The notes under the pieces: generated by a model
The model's input: the letters and a program-made list of their open reading frames with translations, nothing else
Databases searched by the model: none
Told to the model about the DNA's origin: nothing
Position numbers and translations under genes: made by a program
Origin: Trema orientale
Taxonomy: Eukaryota > Streptophyta > Magnoliopsida > Rosales > Cannabaceae
Direction of reading: 5' to 3'
Length of the DNA: 64,000 nucleotides
NCBI GenBank assembly: GCA_002914845.1
Contig: JXTC01000016.1
Span: 341,582 to 405,581, forward strand
Shown here: in pieces, positions 10,573 through 23,412 of the stretch
Layout of the letters: each line of letters begins with the position of its first letter
Numbering within the stretch: position 1 is the first letter of the stretch

Positions 10573-12552
10573 ACATGGTGATATCAAGACTTTAATTATT
10601 ATAATTTCTTACTCATGGTTATGATGGTCTAAGTAGCTTTGCTTTGCTACAACTATACACAACAAGTGGCTCAAGATCTTGAGGTATGTTTTCTTAATTG
10701 GTTCATAGAAATTCTCTTCTGGATTTCATGTCAAATTTTGTGCAATAATTGTTAATCTTAATAATGTTTTTTGTTTAATTAATTACTTTCTCCTTTTTTT
10801 CTTTTGAGTATGGAAAAAGTCGAAATTTTCCTGGAATTCTGATAAACTACATTTTTCTTCAAAATGTTCAAACTTTACAAAGACCCAATTTTGATGAAAC
10901 CCATTCTCACAAATTCTTGAATTTTGTTTATGAAAGTGTCATTGGCTTCACTTTTATCTTCTAATTGACTGAGTTTGTTGACTTAATTGTGGAGTACTTG
11001 GGGTGTAAATGGGTTTGCCTTAGGAAAACCTCAGCAAGCTCCAAAATTAACCCCTGGAAATAGATATAGCAAAAGCAATTCAGGAAATTCAAACCATTTT
11101 GTGATAAAGTCTTGCTTTTGATTTTTTTTTTTTTTTTTCAAAATCTACCGCTACACGTTTGAGCCATGCATGGGAAACTGGGGGAAGGGGTTGCAGAATA
11201 GTAATTTATATTAGTTTTTTTTTTTAGTTGGTCTGTATATATAATTTGTTCCTTAGGTGCAATTTCTATCTGTTTGTTTTACCGATAGATATACTATTTT
11301 AATGGATTTAATTCATACAATCAATTTGTTTATGTTAAAAAAAAAAAAAAAGAAGAAGACTTAAGGAGCAGAGAAGATTCCCTGGCTTTCCTTTTTATCA
11401 TCAATGATGACAGTTCTTCCTGTAGCCTTTTATTTTTGCTTCCACATCTTCTCCTACATTTCTGTGAAAAAGGTTAAACTTTGTCACTATCTGACATCAT
11501 TTTTTAACCACTCCTCTCATTCTTACATAATTTCTTTATATTTCCTATCTAACTCCCTCTCTTTCTCTCACTCTCTCTATACATATGTGAGTATGTATTT
11601 ACGTACGTATATTTATGTTGAAATCTTATACATGGCCAATTCAATACAATGTATGGCATAGGTAAGTACATATTTATATATCTTATGATCACCATTCCAA
11701 ATTATAGACATTAGTACATATACATAAGAAAAGAATGAGCAAGTAAAATTTACATAGTAAATTTCTACTCAAAATTGCCCACACAGTAAATCTTGTAATA
11801 TATGACCTTGTTTTTCCCAGTATTAGCAGAGTTTTATGAACCTTAAATTCTGTATGCAATTTTGTAAAGAGAGAGAAACAGATATGCATATAATTGTGGT
11901 CTTGGTTCAATTACTTTCAATTATGTGTTCAGGTTGGAATGGTTGTTGAGATTCCAGTACTATTTTCCTTTTTTAAGTAGCTAAGAACTTTAAACTCTTG
12001 TGTCTCTGAACTTACAACTAGATAGCGATTAAATAATTGTACTCATCTTAAATTAATCAATTTTCACCCAAAAGAGTACGTAATCTTACGGACCAAACTA
12101 CTATTCATTTTCCCTCTCTATATATATATGCTTTCCTGATTATAGATCATGCACTGAATTCATTGGTATGATATATATATAGTTATATATGTACATAATT
12201 TATAGATTCCCTTTTATTCTGAAGTCCTTTTTAAATAGTCACCCAATCAAAGACGTTTTTCACTCAAAAAGAAAGAATCAATTGGTCTAGCTAGCTCTAC
12301 GGAATTATTACAGGTGAATGGTGACAATTCTATATATTGCTATATAATATACGGCAAAAAAAAAAAAAAAAAATGATCAGATTGGAGCAATACTGAGAGC
12401 CTATTGGCAAATTTTCACAAGTGCCAAACAACTTTGCTGCCTCTTCACGGAAAACCCTCGTTTCTTCAACTGCATTGCTTTCATCCTTCTCTCTTTTCCT
12501 TTTCTTTTTAGATTTTTACATGGTAAATATACATGTATATATATAATATAAA

Positions 12553-12580
12553 TGTGTGTGTGTGTGTGTGTGTGTGTGTG
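12553..12580. repeat. (TG)n microsatellite
   Basis: About 28 bp of uninterrupted TG dinucleotide. Confidence 0.9.
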
Positions 12581-14110
12581 TTGATAATGTAAGTATTATC
12601 AGCCTTGCCAGTAACTAAAGCAATATTAATTGTAGGGCTATAAAGGTTACCCTCAGTAACCAACTTTTGACCTCATCATTATATTAACTTGAAATATTAT
12701 ATAACTCTAGCTAGGCTAGAAACTGTGCTAAAGTATATACGTACTCTCTACTCTATAATTATAACATGTTTAGAGTGGGGAACCTTTATAGAATTAAATA
12801 AGTAAATTGCTAGAAAGCGATCGATATTCAAATCGTGTAAATACTAAGAAATTAAGATAATAATAGAAATATACAGTGAGGAAATAATGTAGTAATTGAT
12901 GAAAGATAATATATGCAGGTATATACTTATATAGGTCCAAAAAATAATTATTATATAAATATAAAAATAGGCCAGACAAGGCGGCATGGTGGTCTGTTGT
13001 TGCATATAATGGAAAAAGTTTTACTGTAGTAGTACTCGGTTTAAAAACCCAACACTAGACCCTTCTTTCTCCACCTAGTTATCAGGGCTTGAGGAGTCCG
13101 AAGCTGTTATATATACTGTACCATATATATATATATGGAAATTAAAAAACTGCTAAAAGTTCAGAATTTGAAGCAATATTATTAATTATTTGAAAGTGTC
13201 TTTAATTAATTTGCTTTTCCATTACGCTGATCTAGAAAATTTTTCATAAAACTAAAAAAATTAATGCTTTTAATGTTTTCAAAAAACAAGAAATTGTATA
13301 CCAGTATTGTTTCTGATCAACTGTGCTAGCTGCGCAGAATCTCATTCATCATTAATACAAACCAGTTTATCAGTTTGTCATATATATGTTGAAGATGGGA
13401 ATTAATTAAGAGGAGAGGACCTAGTCAAAGCTTGATCATCATCTCAAATTCAATTTTCAATACGTATGTATCTTTTCCTTTATTTATATATATGTACCAA
13501 CTACTTGATTATTTCTGGAGAATTAGTTTTATATATAGATATATATATATTTATATATAAACATATGTATATATTACAACACCCTGTATCCTGTGTATAC
13601 TTCAAAAATTATGATATTCTATATAATAGCTGCGAGTACGTTCATAGACTTCTTCAGCTGCATGCGCATATTCAAAAAACTTTCTAAGCTATCAAAGATG
13701 GAAAGAAGAGAGAACAAATGACAACCCTAGTTGCATGAGGCTGCATTGAGTTTTTATTCTTATAATTATTGCCCTCTCCTTAGCCCATGAGCATTTAAAG
13801 AGGGCAACCTTTGACAAACTAAAAAGTTTTAATTAGAGTTTACTTTGCTTGATATTTTTAGATGCAGAATGAGAGAGTTGGCAAGTAATAAATCAGTCAT
13901 ATTTTTTGCTGGAAATATATACTAGTCATCTTATTTTAATGAAAATAACTAAATAAATTGACCTATAAATTTTAAAAAAAAAAAACAAAACCTTATATAT
14001 GTATAAACACATAGATTTAACACACACCCATTAAAATATATATATATATATGTATAAGTGCTAATTATTAACCAAACTGACAAGTAACTAGTCTCTTAAG
14101 CTATCCTGAA

Positions 14111-14131
14111 CCCCCCCCCCCCCCCCCCCCC
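14111..14131. repeat. Poly(C) tract, 21 bp
   Basis: An uninterrupted run of C followed by CT and a T run. The opposite strand is a 21-G run able to form G-quadruplexes. Its true length may be uncertain in an assembly. Confidence 0.85.
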
Positions 14132-14994
14132 TCTTTTTTTTTTTTGCTTTTTTGATAAACTAGCTATCCTGACCTACATATATATTAAAGACTACTTTAG
14201 CCAAATATACACAAGTACACAACTACTTTAAAAAAGGTCTTATTGATATTTGCGGCTCCTTTAAACGACCAAACGAATGATCCGATCTAAACAGATCACA
14301 ATATCATATATATTAAGCATCAGGTGCAAGACATTAGCTCGGCATAATTATTATAATGGAAATAACTTGATTTAATTCCTGCTAAAATAAATTAAGCCCA
14401 CAACATGACATATAGGGACCCATATATATATATATATCATCTTAAACTGATTATATATATATATATTATTATTCAAAAGTATATAACATATATATATAGT
14501 ACATCTTTACTTCTGGCACTCCTGATTAGTTAATAAAAAGGTGATGATGATGATGATGAGTTTTGCACTTTATACATATATCTTTTCCTTTCACTTATAC
14601 TGATCAGCCATTCTTCGAAGATGTTGACACATGAAGGCCTATGACATTTTCAAAAGAGCGGAATATTCATCTGTTTGGAGTGGGAGATATACATATATAT
14701 ACACACATGTATTCAGTTCTTCGAGGACAGTAGTAAAAAGTCTAAAATTATCTCCCAACTATGCCAATTTCTCTCTCAAATATATATTTTTTTTTTCAAA
14801 AAAAAAAAGATAAATAAAGTAGTTTGTGTGTGAAGGAAGAACTAGTCTCATAGTAGTACTATAGAAATTATATATGGCCAACTGAAAAAGAAATGGCATG
14901 GTGAAGCAATAATGTTGCCCCCATGTGTTGGGGGAACAGTGGAACAGTCACGTCACACCAATTGGCATATCACTATTGCTCAACCGTTCAAGAA

Positions 14995-14997
<3 letters not shown>

Positions 14998-15028
<31 letters not shown>
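14998..15028. repeat. (TA)n microsatellite
   Basis: About 30 bp of alternating TA. Confidence 0.85.
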
Positions 15029-15032
<4 letters not shown>

Positions 15033-15326
15033 TATGAAACTGCAATATTATACTTTGCCCTTACATACAAATAAATGTTTATACATTAATGTATACAGTG
15101 ATGCCAAAGCGCTCTACAATGATATAAATTCCAGCTAATTTTCCAATCTCTAATAATGATGGAGAAGTTTCTTCTAAAAAAAAATAATAATGATAGAGAA
15201 GCCAAGAAAATGGATCGGTAAAATAAGCAAACAAGCACGGTATAATATGATAATTTAGCTAGTAACTTATTAGATTTATAAGATTCATATATACATGATT
15301 ATGTAGGTTAATATTACATTATGAAT

Positions 15327-15466
15327 GGCTAATAGAAATATATTCAAATGAAGACCAATAATACAACTACAAAGATAGAAGAACAATAATGGAATACTGG
15401 CTAATAGAAATATTTTTAAATGAAGACCAATAATACAACTACAAGATAGAAGAACAATGGAATATT
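15327..15466. repeat. Tandem duplication of a 72-bp segment
   Basis: The segment starting GGCTAATAGAAATAT at 15327 recurs at 15399 with the same order of blocks (AAATGAAGACCAATAATAC, AACTACAA, GATAGAAGAACAAT). The copies differ by a few substitutions and short indels, so the duplication is fairly recent. Confidence 0.85.
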
Positions 15467-15563
15467 GTTCATGTATTAATTGATTCAAAAACATATATAG
15501 CTTCTTGTATATGTGGCAACATTTTTGTCATTGATCTTCTAAATACTAGGGCTTCATGCATGT

Positions 15564-15567
<4 letters not shown>

Positions 15568-15608
<41 letters not shown>
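15568..15608. repeat. (AT)n microsatellite
   Basis: About 40 bp of alternating AT, continuing into a looser TATG-containing stretch. Confidence 0.85.
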
Positions 15609-15613
<5 letters not shown>

Positions 15614-18250
15614 GTATATATGTATAATATCGAGTATTGGCAACGACTCAAATATAATATATATGTAATGCAATATTTATATAATGTGCTTCTTTGTACT
15701 TTTGCGTGTGTGTGTGTGTATGAAATTGTGTGGCTGAAAGAAATTAAGGGAATTAGGATGATAATATTGCACAACTGTAATTGGTTACTTACCAGTAAAA
15801 TATTCCTCACAGAATGTAAAATCATTTCAAAATGCACTAAGAGACTTAGCACTAACTATTGTCCCCTTCTCCAGCAAAGAGTACAAGAAAAAGATAACAA
15901 TATTCCCGGAGATAAAATGGACATATCAATGTAGTTTAAGCAATAAGCCAAAACAGTACCTACAAAGACAAATATAAGCATATTCTGATAGTTGAAAATC
16001 AACCGGGTCAATATGCATTCAGGTCATTAAAATCTCTTGTCCCTTCTTATATATTTAATTTTTACCTTATCCCCTTTTCATTTTCCTGGCTTCTTTTTCA
16101 CATTCACAAATACCCCAAGATATATATAAGCTAGCTTGAGTTCTAGTTTTAGCTTTTTCACCACACCCCTCTATGTTCATCACCAACTAACCCTTTAACA
16201 AAAGGCCATTTTAATATTAAATAAGACAAACAAATATCGTACCTTTTTCTGACTGGTCCTCATAAGTGGTTGGCGATCGATTAACCTGAAGCGATTAATT
16301 AACTTCAATGAAGTTCTTTATCCCCACTTTGTTTTGCTTTAAGTCTACAGTGTCTGTACAAATCATGAGCATGTTTAAAGCCCCTCAAATTAAAAGCCTT
16401 AAGATATAGCAATAATTCAAGGGTACATATTTTATAATCAAACAAAACAACAAAGAAAAGGTAGGATCGAACTAATCTTTCCTTGCTCGATCGATCGGTA
16501 TAAAAAATTGCTTAAAAAGTGGTTCAAACAGCGAATGAAGGGTTGGCAATTAGCATATGTGCTTGATGAGTGGGTGACATTAAGAAATATATTATAATTT
16601 TTCAAACAAAAAAAAAAGGTATATATAGTTGGATCATATGATGGATGCAATATTATCTTAATCAATAGTCTCAAAAAGGTTGACCAATATATTGGAAGGG
16701 ATTGGAGACCCCATGAAAGCTCCAACGAATCTATACAAATCCAGCTAAATTCCATAAAAGATGCAAGTTATTATTTATATAATGTACAAAGTATATAGCT
16801 TTTGGTCAGATTTCCAATAACTGAAAATCAGTTTGGCATAAATGGCTTTACGCCTAGGAGAACATGTCATGAATATACTAGGTGTTTCTCCTTGTACCGA
16901 TCAAGGAAGATATATACACACACATATATATACACACACACACAGAGAAAAAGCTGAACCGGTTGCTATATATCAATTCAGATTAAGAAAATGCAAGTAT
17001 ACATATTTGTTAATAGCAAGTAATCTAGTTTATTAGCATTTGATAGAATTTATTTTGACATTCAGATTTTCTTATAAACTTCTTGCTTTTCTTCTTCATT
17101 AAGCATGCATAGGGTTATATACAATCACTTTTCAATGGCTGCTTAATTATCTTGCATATACGTTTAGTAACATGCAACAATTTTCGGAAATTATTTGTTC
17201 TTTTTTATCTTATAAATTAATAACTTAAATTTCCAATAGCGCCTAACTAACATATCAAAATATGTACATTTGTTTGGTTAAATTTTTCCATACCCTTCTC
17301 CAAAAAAACTAGCAAATCATACAAGACACTACAAAGGGATCATTAGGAAAACAAAAATTTAAATGTCTTGGATTAAAATTCCTGAATTGTCTTGATAAAT
17401 TTTCCCTTAAAAAAAGGACTTCATCTACATCTAGCTACCTAGATCTCAAATTGATTGCTAATAAAAATTTAATAAGGCTATAGTAATGATGTGAGATAAC
17501 TTCACAATGAGGAAGGATATATATATATATGTAGAGTGTACCTTGTGGTCCAACTGAACCTTTCAAACTGAAGATTGTTTTATTTATCAATTATAGTCCA
17601 AAAAGAATGATCATTTCTGCAAAATCGAACTGCGTTCTTCTGTAAAGATTAAATAAAGTCTAGTCTTTGGCCACAGCTAATTATGTAAATATGTGTAGAT
17701 TATGAGTAAGAAAAAAACTGTTACTAACCTAGCTTGTCGTAAACTCTTTAACCTATACTTTATAATACACCACAAGTAAAATGATGGCCGTACAGCATTT
17801 AACTATCTAACAAAAAACAGCGAAGCAGATGAATACAATTATACAAAGATGCCAAACTAGTGATTGTGCAATGAATTATGGTCACTTAAATATCAGATAT
17901 ATAAATATATTGACCTTAATGGAATCTGAAAGGTGGAGAATGTATATTAATAATTAATAAATGGACTACTGTTACTTTATGAACCGACAAATTAAGATTA
18001 CAGATCATCTATTGAGGCATATTGTAGCATCTTAGTTTAAAAATACATATACATATATACATACGTACATTTCTAATATATATATGTGTATATAAATATA
18101 TGCTTGTTATGGCTTTAATTTGATCCCCAAAAAACAGATACTAAAGGCCTAAGCATGGAACCTACATGTGGACACTGAAAATAACCATTCTAATATATGG
18201 TCAAGGAAGAAAAACCGAAAACAAAAATGCCAAAGACAGATAGACAAGAA

Positions 18251-18354
<104 letters not shown>

Positions 18355-18967
18355 CAAAATAAAATACTATGTTTCTAAAGGAGGAGTTGGCCTATGTTTG
18401 AGTAAAATGTATTAACCAAATATAGGAAAAAAGAATTAAAGTAAAAAAAATTAAATAAAACTCTAATTGTAATTTTAAAAGAAGAATAAACTCAAACACA
18501 TCTCTAGATATATATATATACATATGCATGGTTAAATCTTGTTCTCTCAAATATTTACATATACACAGGCTTAAATGTATGATTTTTCAGAGAATCTGAT
18601 ATAATTTCAATCTCAGAGGAAGTAATAGGGTTAAGGTAATATAAATCTCATATATATGCACGTGAAAAAACTCTGGGTATTATGCAGAGGCCACACTCAT
18701 CAACCTAAAACTCAGCAAAACATTCAACTTTTATGGTCATTTCATCATGTGGGGTTAGAATTAACAACCTCAACGAAACAAAACCCACGATTCAAAAATA
18801 CTTATAACGATCTTAAAATTCACAGATCGATATCACATATGTATATAACACACATAATCAATTTAGATTCATCAATATAAAAAATACTGGAAAGGAAACT
18901 GTACCAATAATACATGAGAGTCACGAATAATCCCGATCTTGGAACATTTTGTTGACCCTATTGGTAT

Positions 18968-18988
18968 CTTCCCACAGCTTTATTGAAC
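18968..18988 (-). ncRNA. miR396a-3p (star strand)
   Basis: GTTCAATAAAGCTGTGGGA plus AG on the - strand. The GTTCAATAAAGC core is the known a-type star strand of plant miR396a. Confidence 0.88.
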
Positions 18989-19121
18989 CGCAATCCAATT
19001 AATAAGGCGAGAAAGAGTATATAGTATATAGTTTCAAAAATAACTACTCTTTCTCACATGCAAAAAAAAAAATAATTAAAATTCTCTCTTTTTTCTTTTC
19101 TTCTCTTTCTTTTCTCAGATG

Positions 19122-19142
19122 CAGTTCAAGAAAGCTGTGGAA
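19122..19142 (-). ncRNA. Mature miR396a-5p
   Basis: The reverse complement of CAGTTCAAGAAAGCTGTGG followed by AA. The 3' terminal TG distinguishes it from miR396b. Confidence 0.95.
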
Positions 19143-19391
19143 GAATACAAAGAGGGCCATATCTATAATCACCCACCAAACGAACAATAACACTTCAGAA
19201 TCAGATAACATTTGCTTGGGATCCTAACCAATCAGAGAGAGAGAAAGGGTTTTGTGGAATTGTCAAAAGAAACGTCTCGCTCGCTCTCTCTCTCACTCAC
19301 TCAAAAAAAAAAAAAAAAGGAGGGGTGAGATGGGAATCAAGGAGAAAGAAATGAGGGGAAGGTGTAGGTTTTAGGGGAGGCTAAGAGGTGG

Positions 19392-19399
19392 TATTTATA
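19392..19399 (-). promoter_or_regulatory. Probable TATA box of MIR396a
   Basis: TATAAATA on the - strand lies 250 bp before the mature strand. A start near 19360 would be followed by a leader containing a T run and CT/GAGA repeats (19275-19320), similar in style to the MIR396b leader. The start site is inferred. Confidence 0.6.
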
Positions 19400-19439
19400 A
19401 CGAGGGGGAAATGAGGGCTTTTTTTTTTTTTTTTCCTTT

Positions 19440-19926
19440 ATTTTTTATTTTTGGGATTTTTTTTTATAAAAACGTTTTATTTAATTTTTTACCAATCCCA
19501 AGAAGAATATTGGGACCTAAAGTTACAGATTACTGAACCCTACCTTTTCTTCCCTCTTTTTTTTTTTTTTTTTTTAATTCTACTTAAAAAGCTTGAACAC
19601 GTTTGATAATATTATAATATAAATTTTTTTAGGGAAAAAGGAAATAACAATTAAATTAAAATAATTATATATTTAATACGAACAAACATTTGTGTCAAAA
19701 GGTCGTAATGGATTCCCCAGCCAAAAAAAAAGGTCGTAATGGATATACGTGCGGCTGGGATGCAACCTGCCGGATCTAACGGTGACGGTTACCCTAGTGG
19801 GGGCAATGTAGTGGGCCCCACCTATAGATCTGTCCGTTTATTAGGCGGAACGCGCTCTGAGGAAGGTGGAGTGTACTGTCTGCTTAGGTGCTCAACTGGC
19901 ATTAGATAAACAAATAATAACGGATA
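19440..19926. other. Upstream region of MIR396a
   Basis: A T-rich stretch (19440-19720) precedes a more GC-rich island at about 19740-19890, which stands out from its surroundings and is about 350-500 bp upstream of the MIR396a TATA box. It may hold distal promoter elements, but no specific motif is claimed. Confidence 0.3.
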
Positions 19927-19937
19927 ATATTAAAAGG

Positions 19938-20501
19938 GGGAGAGCTACAGGACGCCCCTACGTAGGGCCACCCTTTATATACCGTTTGATGGAAATCTGT
20001 TAGGGCTGGCAATTTGAACACTACCCGCCAACACGACTCGAAATCCGCACGTTTAATTGACACGCTTGACACGAAATTGACCCGAATTAACACGATTAAT
20101 TAATTTTTTATCAAAATATATTATAAAATATTAAATAACGACTCCATTAAAAAAAAAATTTAACAAATTTCTTGTGATTTAAATGAAAAATAATAAACTA
20201 ATGAGCTAATTTACCTTAATAAAGTAAAACTAGAGTGAAAAAATCAAGTAAATGAATAATTATAATATTTAGAAGTATTGTAACACGTCAGTCTGACTGA
20301 CGTTTTCATTAAACAGGTAATTCGCAGGTAACACGAAACCCGCACAACATTAAATGGGTCGACACGAATGACACGAATTGCCAGCCCTAGAATCTGTGAG
20401 GAATAAGGGGAATCTGTGGGGAATCTGTTTATACACAGATTCCCATCAAACGGTGTATAGACAGGGCCCTACGCAGGGACGCCCCTACTGTAGACGCGCC
20501 C
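19938..20501. mobile_element. Mutator-type MITE carrying a nested hAT MITE
   Basis: Long inverted ends match: CTACAGGACGCCCCTACGTA...CCGTTTGATGGAAATCTGT on the left, and on the right the reverse complement of CTACAGTAGGGGCGTCC...CCGTTTGATGGGAATCTGT. The outermost bases are GGGAGAG on the left and GGGCGCG on the right (reverse strand). TATTAAAAGG flanks both sides (19928-19937 and 20502-20511), a 9-10 bp target duplication as made by Mutator-like elements. Without the nested insert it would be about 170 bp, nearly all inverted repeat. It has no coding capacity. Confidence 0.85.
20001..20389. mobile_element. hAT-type MITE (family H), nested copy
   Basis: It begins TAGGGCTGGCAATTTG and ends with the reverse complement of TAGGGCTGGCAATTCGTG. 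Flanks are AAATCTGT (19993-20000) and GAATCTGT (20390-20397), an 8-bp target duplication with one difference, as hAT elements make. Internal sequence is rich in ACACGA/CCCG words also seen in the copy at 40697-41424. It is non-coding and needs a hAT transposase supplied elsewhere. Confidence 0.85.
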
Positions 20502-20521
20502 TATTAAAAGGAAGACAAAAA

Positions 20522-21001
20522 GGGTTATTTGCATAATACACTCTTGGTATAGCGTATTTTACGAAATATTTTCCTCTTAATAATTTTTGATGAATACATT
20601 TTTAAGTTTTAAATACAAAAATACTCTTATCACTTATCTCATCAAGTGTCCACATTCTGGCTAGATAGGGGAGATCGAGTTGCTAGACACCATGTTTAAA
20701 CTTGTCTGGTGCTAAACTCTCAAATGTACTTTTTTTTTTTTTTTCACCTATCAAGTTTCTAGATACATTGTCTAGCTTCTCGATACCTCTATCTAGCGTG
20801 GCTTGACACCATGTCTAGTGCTAAACACTCAAATATACTTTTTTTTTTCCCTTTCAAGATACTCGACACCATTGTCTGGCGCCCTCGACTTAACTTTTTA
20901 TACCTTTTTTTTTAAAGGAGCGAATTTCATCTAAAAACTATTGAAAGGGATGTATTTTCTAAAACTCACTATCATAGGGGTGTATTTCACCTAATTTCCC
21001 A
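20522..21001. mobile_element. MITE-like element with diverged inverted ends
   Basis: The left end GGGTTATTTGCATAATACAC...TATAGCGTATTTTACG mirrors the right end, which reads GGGAAATTAGGTGAAATACA...TGATAGTGAGTTTTAG on the reverse strand. Internally a block (GACACCATG...GTCT...GTGCTAAAC then CTCAAAT, TACTTTTTT) occurs twice (about 20685-20740 and 20797-20850). The target duplication is masked by poly(A), so the superfamily is open. Confidence 0.55.
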
Positions 21002-22640
21002 AAAAAAAAAAAAACTATGTTTTACCTTTTACCAAAAAAAAAAAATCATACCTTTTATAAATATCAAATAAAATCTTATACTTATGTTTTTTTTTTATTG
21101 AATATCATCGGATTCACACCTGTTATTAAATCTCACAGGATCCACATAGGCAAAATTGTAGTGAAATTTTTTAAATAAATATCTTTATTCTTTAAAATTG
21201 TCGATTGAATTTAGTCAGAAAGTAAACTATTTGAACCAAAAAAATGATCTATGATATCTCATGAATCCAACTGTAATAGTATGCAAATATATAAAAGTTA
21301 TTTTTTTTTTTAAATTCTATTATCCGATAACGAAAAAAAAGTATTCAATTTCTATAATTTTTACTCCAATTTTGATCGGAATTCAGTAAGCTTTGATTAA
21401 AAAAATATAAATATAATTTTTTTATTTGACGTTAATGGAAGGCGTGGTTTTTTTTTTTTTTTTTTTGGCTAAAAGACTAAAAGTCATTTTTTTTATATTA
21501 TCCCAAGAAAATAATAATAATACAAGTAAAATGTCATTTATTATGTTAAACACAATACACTAAGAGAAGGATTGAAACATATATATAAATTTTGTAAGGA
21601 ATCTCACTTTTTTTTGAAGTACCTAGCAAGGACAAAAGTATCGATTTCGGTTATATCGGTACTCCAACATTAAGGAAATATAGAAGGAAAATGTGGAAAT
21701 TTTGAAAAAATAAATATGGAAATTCTATATAAAAAACTTAAAAGAAGCTTGGTACAAGTTAAAGCTATAAAAATTACTACATTTCTTGGAAATGTATGAA
21801 TGTATTACGTATGCATGTGGATTGTAAAAATATGATTAAAATGAAAGAAATAAATACAATTAGTAAAGTTAAAGCATGAAAAAATAAGTCCTATATCATA
21901 TCATTTATGTGAAGTACAAAAAGTATTTATAATTAAAAAATACGTTGAAATATTTTTATATATTGTGTATAAAATGTATAAAAGTTTGTGAAATTGTTAT
22001 ACTTTTAAAAATAATCTAACAAAACGAAAAAAACTATTAACTTCTGGTTTTCTTCGAGTTTTGAAATTTCTCTGAAATTTCTACGAAATTCTTAAAAAAT
22101 TACACTATAAGCTTCTGAAATTGATATTTTTACAAAAATTTCACCGAAAATTCCCTAAAATTTTCCAAAATTTTTTAACCCTTAAAAAATATTTCGATAC
22201 CCAATTTCGGCAAAATTTTGTTGTTGGTACCTAGTATCACAGGTGAAAAGAGCAAGGGTGGCCATCCCGATTAGGATTAAAACACTATCTATACGTCAAT
22301 TATTTAATTTTTATTAGTGAAAATTTAGTTCTCACAGTTGCCAACTCATTTAGTAGAACCTTGATTGTTATATTGCTACAACTGATAATAATAAATGTTT
22401 GATATGTAAATCATAACTATACGCATTTCGAAAGTTTTTTGTTTTTTGTTTTTTTTGAATTACAACTTGAATGACGTAATTGATTAGTAATATTAGGTTA
22501 ATTCTATCTTTAGTTCCTCAATAAATAATTCAAATTTCGTTTCAGTCCCTAACTTTTTGAATGTGCCAAATATAGTAATTGAAGTATTTTACTCTCTCTT
22601 TTTTTTCCCGATTTTGATCACTGAAATTTCAAACTATATA
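21002..22640. other. AT-rich spacer, possible decayed element
   Basis: No gene is recognised. GTACCTAG near 21619 and its opposite TACCTAGTATC near 22230, with ATCGATTTCGG and its diverged complement just inside, suggest a decayed inverted-repeat element of about 610 bp, too weak to call firmly. Confidence 0.35.
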
Positions 22641-22654
22641 TCTATATATATATA

Positions 22655-22890
22655 AGTTCCCAATCAATAGGTGTTTTTTTTACCTATTCATATGTATTTT
22701 TTTTAGTCGTTGGATCATTATCTAACGACTATCATAATTTGAGTAGTTAGAATAAAATAATAAAAATAAATACACATTATTTAATGTTTTTCTCTCTCCA
22801 ATTTTTACTATGAAAAGACATGCATGATAAATTTTAATTAGGCAAAACAACACATATGGATAGGTAAAAAAAAAATACCTACTGGATTAG
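22655..22890. mobile_element. (TA)n-seeking MITE, copy A
   Basis: It starts AGTTCCCAATCAATAGGTG after a TA run and ends TACCTACTGGATTAG. Inside are the family hallmarks: ACCTATTCATATGTATTTT, GTTGGATCATTATCTAACG (itself a palindrome) and GACATGCATGATAAATTTTA. A second partial unit starting ACACATTATTTAAT follows directly at 22894 and runs into the gap. Confidence 0.65.
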
Positions 22891-22994
22891 TATACACATT
22901 ATTTAATATTTTTTTTCTCTACCTTTAACTATGAAAAGACATGCATGATAAATTTTAATTGGGCAAAACAATACATATAGATATGTAAAAAAAA

Positions 22995-23412
22995 NNNNNN
23001 NNNNNNNNNNNNNNNNNNNNNNNNNNNNNNNNNNNNNNNNNNNNNNNNNNNNNNNNNNNNNNNNNNNNNNNNNNNNNNNNNNNNNNNNNNNNNNNNNNNN
23101 NNNNNNNNNNNNNNNNNNNNNNNNNNNNNNNNNNNNNNNNNNNNNNNNNNNNNNNNNNNNNNNNNNNNNNNNNNNNNNNNNNNNNNNNNNNNNNNNNNNN
23201 NNNNNNNNNNNNNNNNNNNNNNNNNNNNNNNNNNNNNNNNNNNNNNNNNNNNNNNNNNNNNNNNNNNNNNNNNNNNNNNNNNNNNNNNNNNNNNNNNNNN
23301 NNNNNNNNNNNNNNNNNNNNNNNNNNNNNNNNNNNNNNNNNNNNNNNNNNNNNNNNNNNNNNNNNNNNNNNNNNNNNNNNNNNNNNNNNNNNNNNNNNNN
23401 NNNNNNNNNNNN
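22995..23412. other. Assembly gap (N run)
   Basis: 418 unknown bases. The gap begins inside a repeated MITE unit and ends at the left arm of another MITE, so repeat content probably caused it. Confidence 0.99.

Larger units (their letters stand above)
10397..10590 (+). ncRNA. MIR396b precursor hairpin
   Basis: This is the stem-loop of a miR396 gene. The mature strand on the 5' arm (10412-10432) reads TTCCACAGCTTTCTTGAAC followed by TT, the conserved miR396b form. The 3' arm (10552-10572) carries the star strand GCTCAAGAAAGCTGTGGGA then GA. The duplex pairs over 19 positions with one G:U (position 2) and one mismatch (position 18), leaving 2-nt 3' overhangs at both ends as Dicer-like processing requires. 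Outside the duplex, GTCTTG...CATG pairs with CATG...CAAGAC, extending the stem to 10397/10590. In plants miR396 targets mRNAs of GRF growth-regulating transcription factors and so limits cell proliferation in leaves and other organs. The primary transcript surely extends beyond the hairpin; its 3' end is not visible. The partner gene MIR396a lies downstream in the opposite orientation. Confidence 0.96.
18954..19158 (-). ncRNA. MIR396a precursor hairpin
   Basis: This miR396 stem-loop is read from the - strand. The mature strand (19142 down to 19122) is TTCCACAGCTTTCTTGAAC plus TG, the conserved miR396a form. The star strand (18988 down to 18968) is GTTCAATAAAGCTGTGGGA plus AG. The duplex has one G:U (position 2) and one mismatch (position 13), with 2-nt 3' overhangs. 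Beyond it GTAT pairs with ATAC and GGCCCT with AGGGTC, setting the ends given. Like its partner, it is expected to direct cleavage of GRF transcription factor mRNAs. The two hairpins differ in loop and star sequence, so they are not a recent duplicate pair. They are oriented tail to tail. Confidence 0.96.

Noticed and set aside
15469-15934. Two opposed frames of about 125 residues
   Set aside because: Both run through an (AT)n tract and have no recognisable domain; chance frames.
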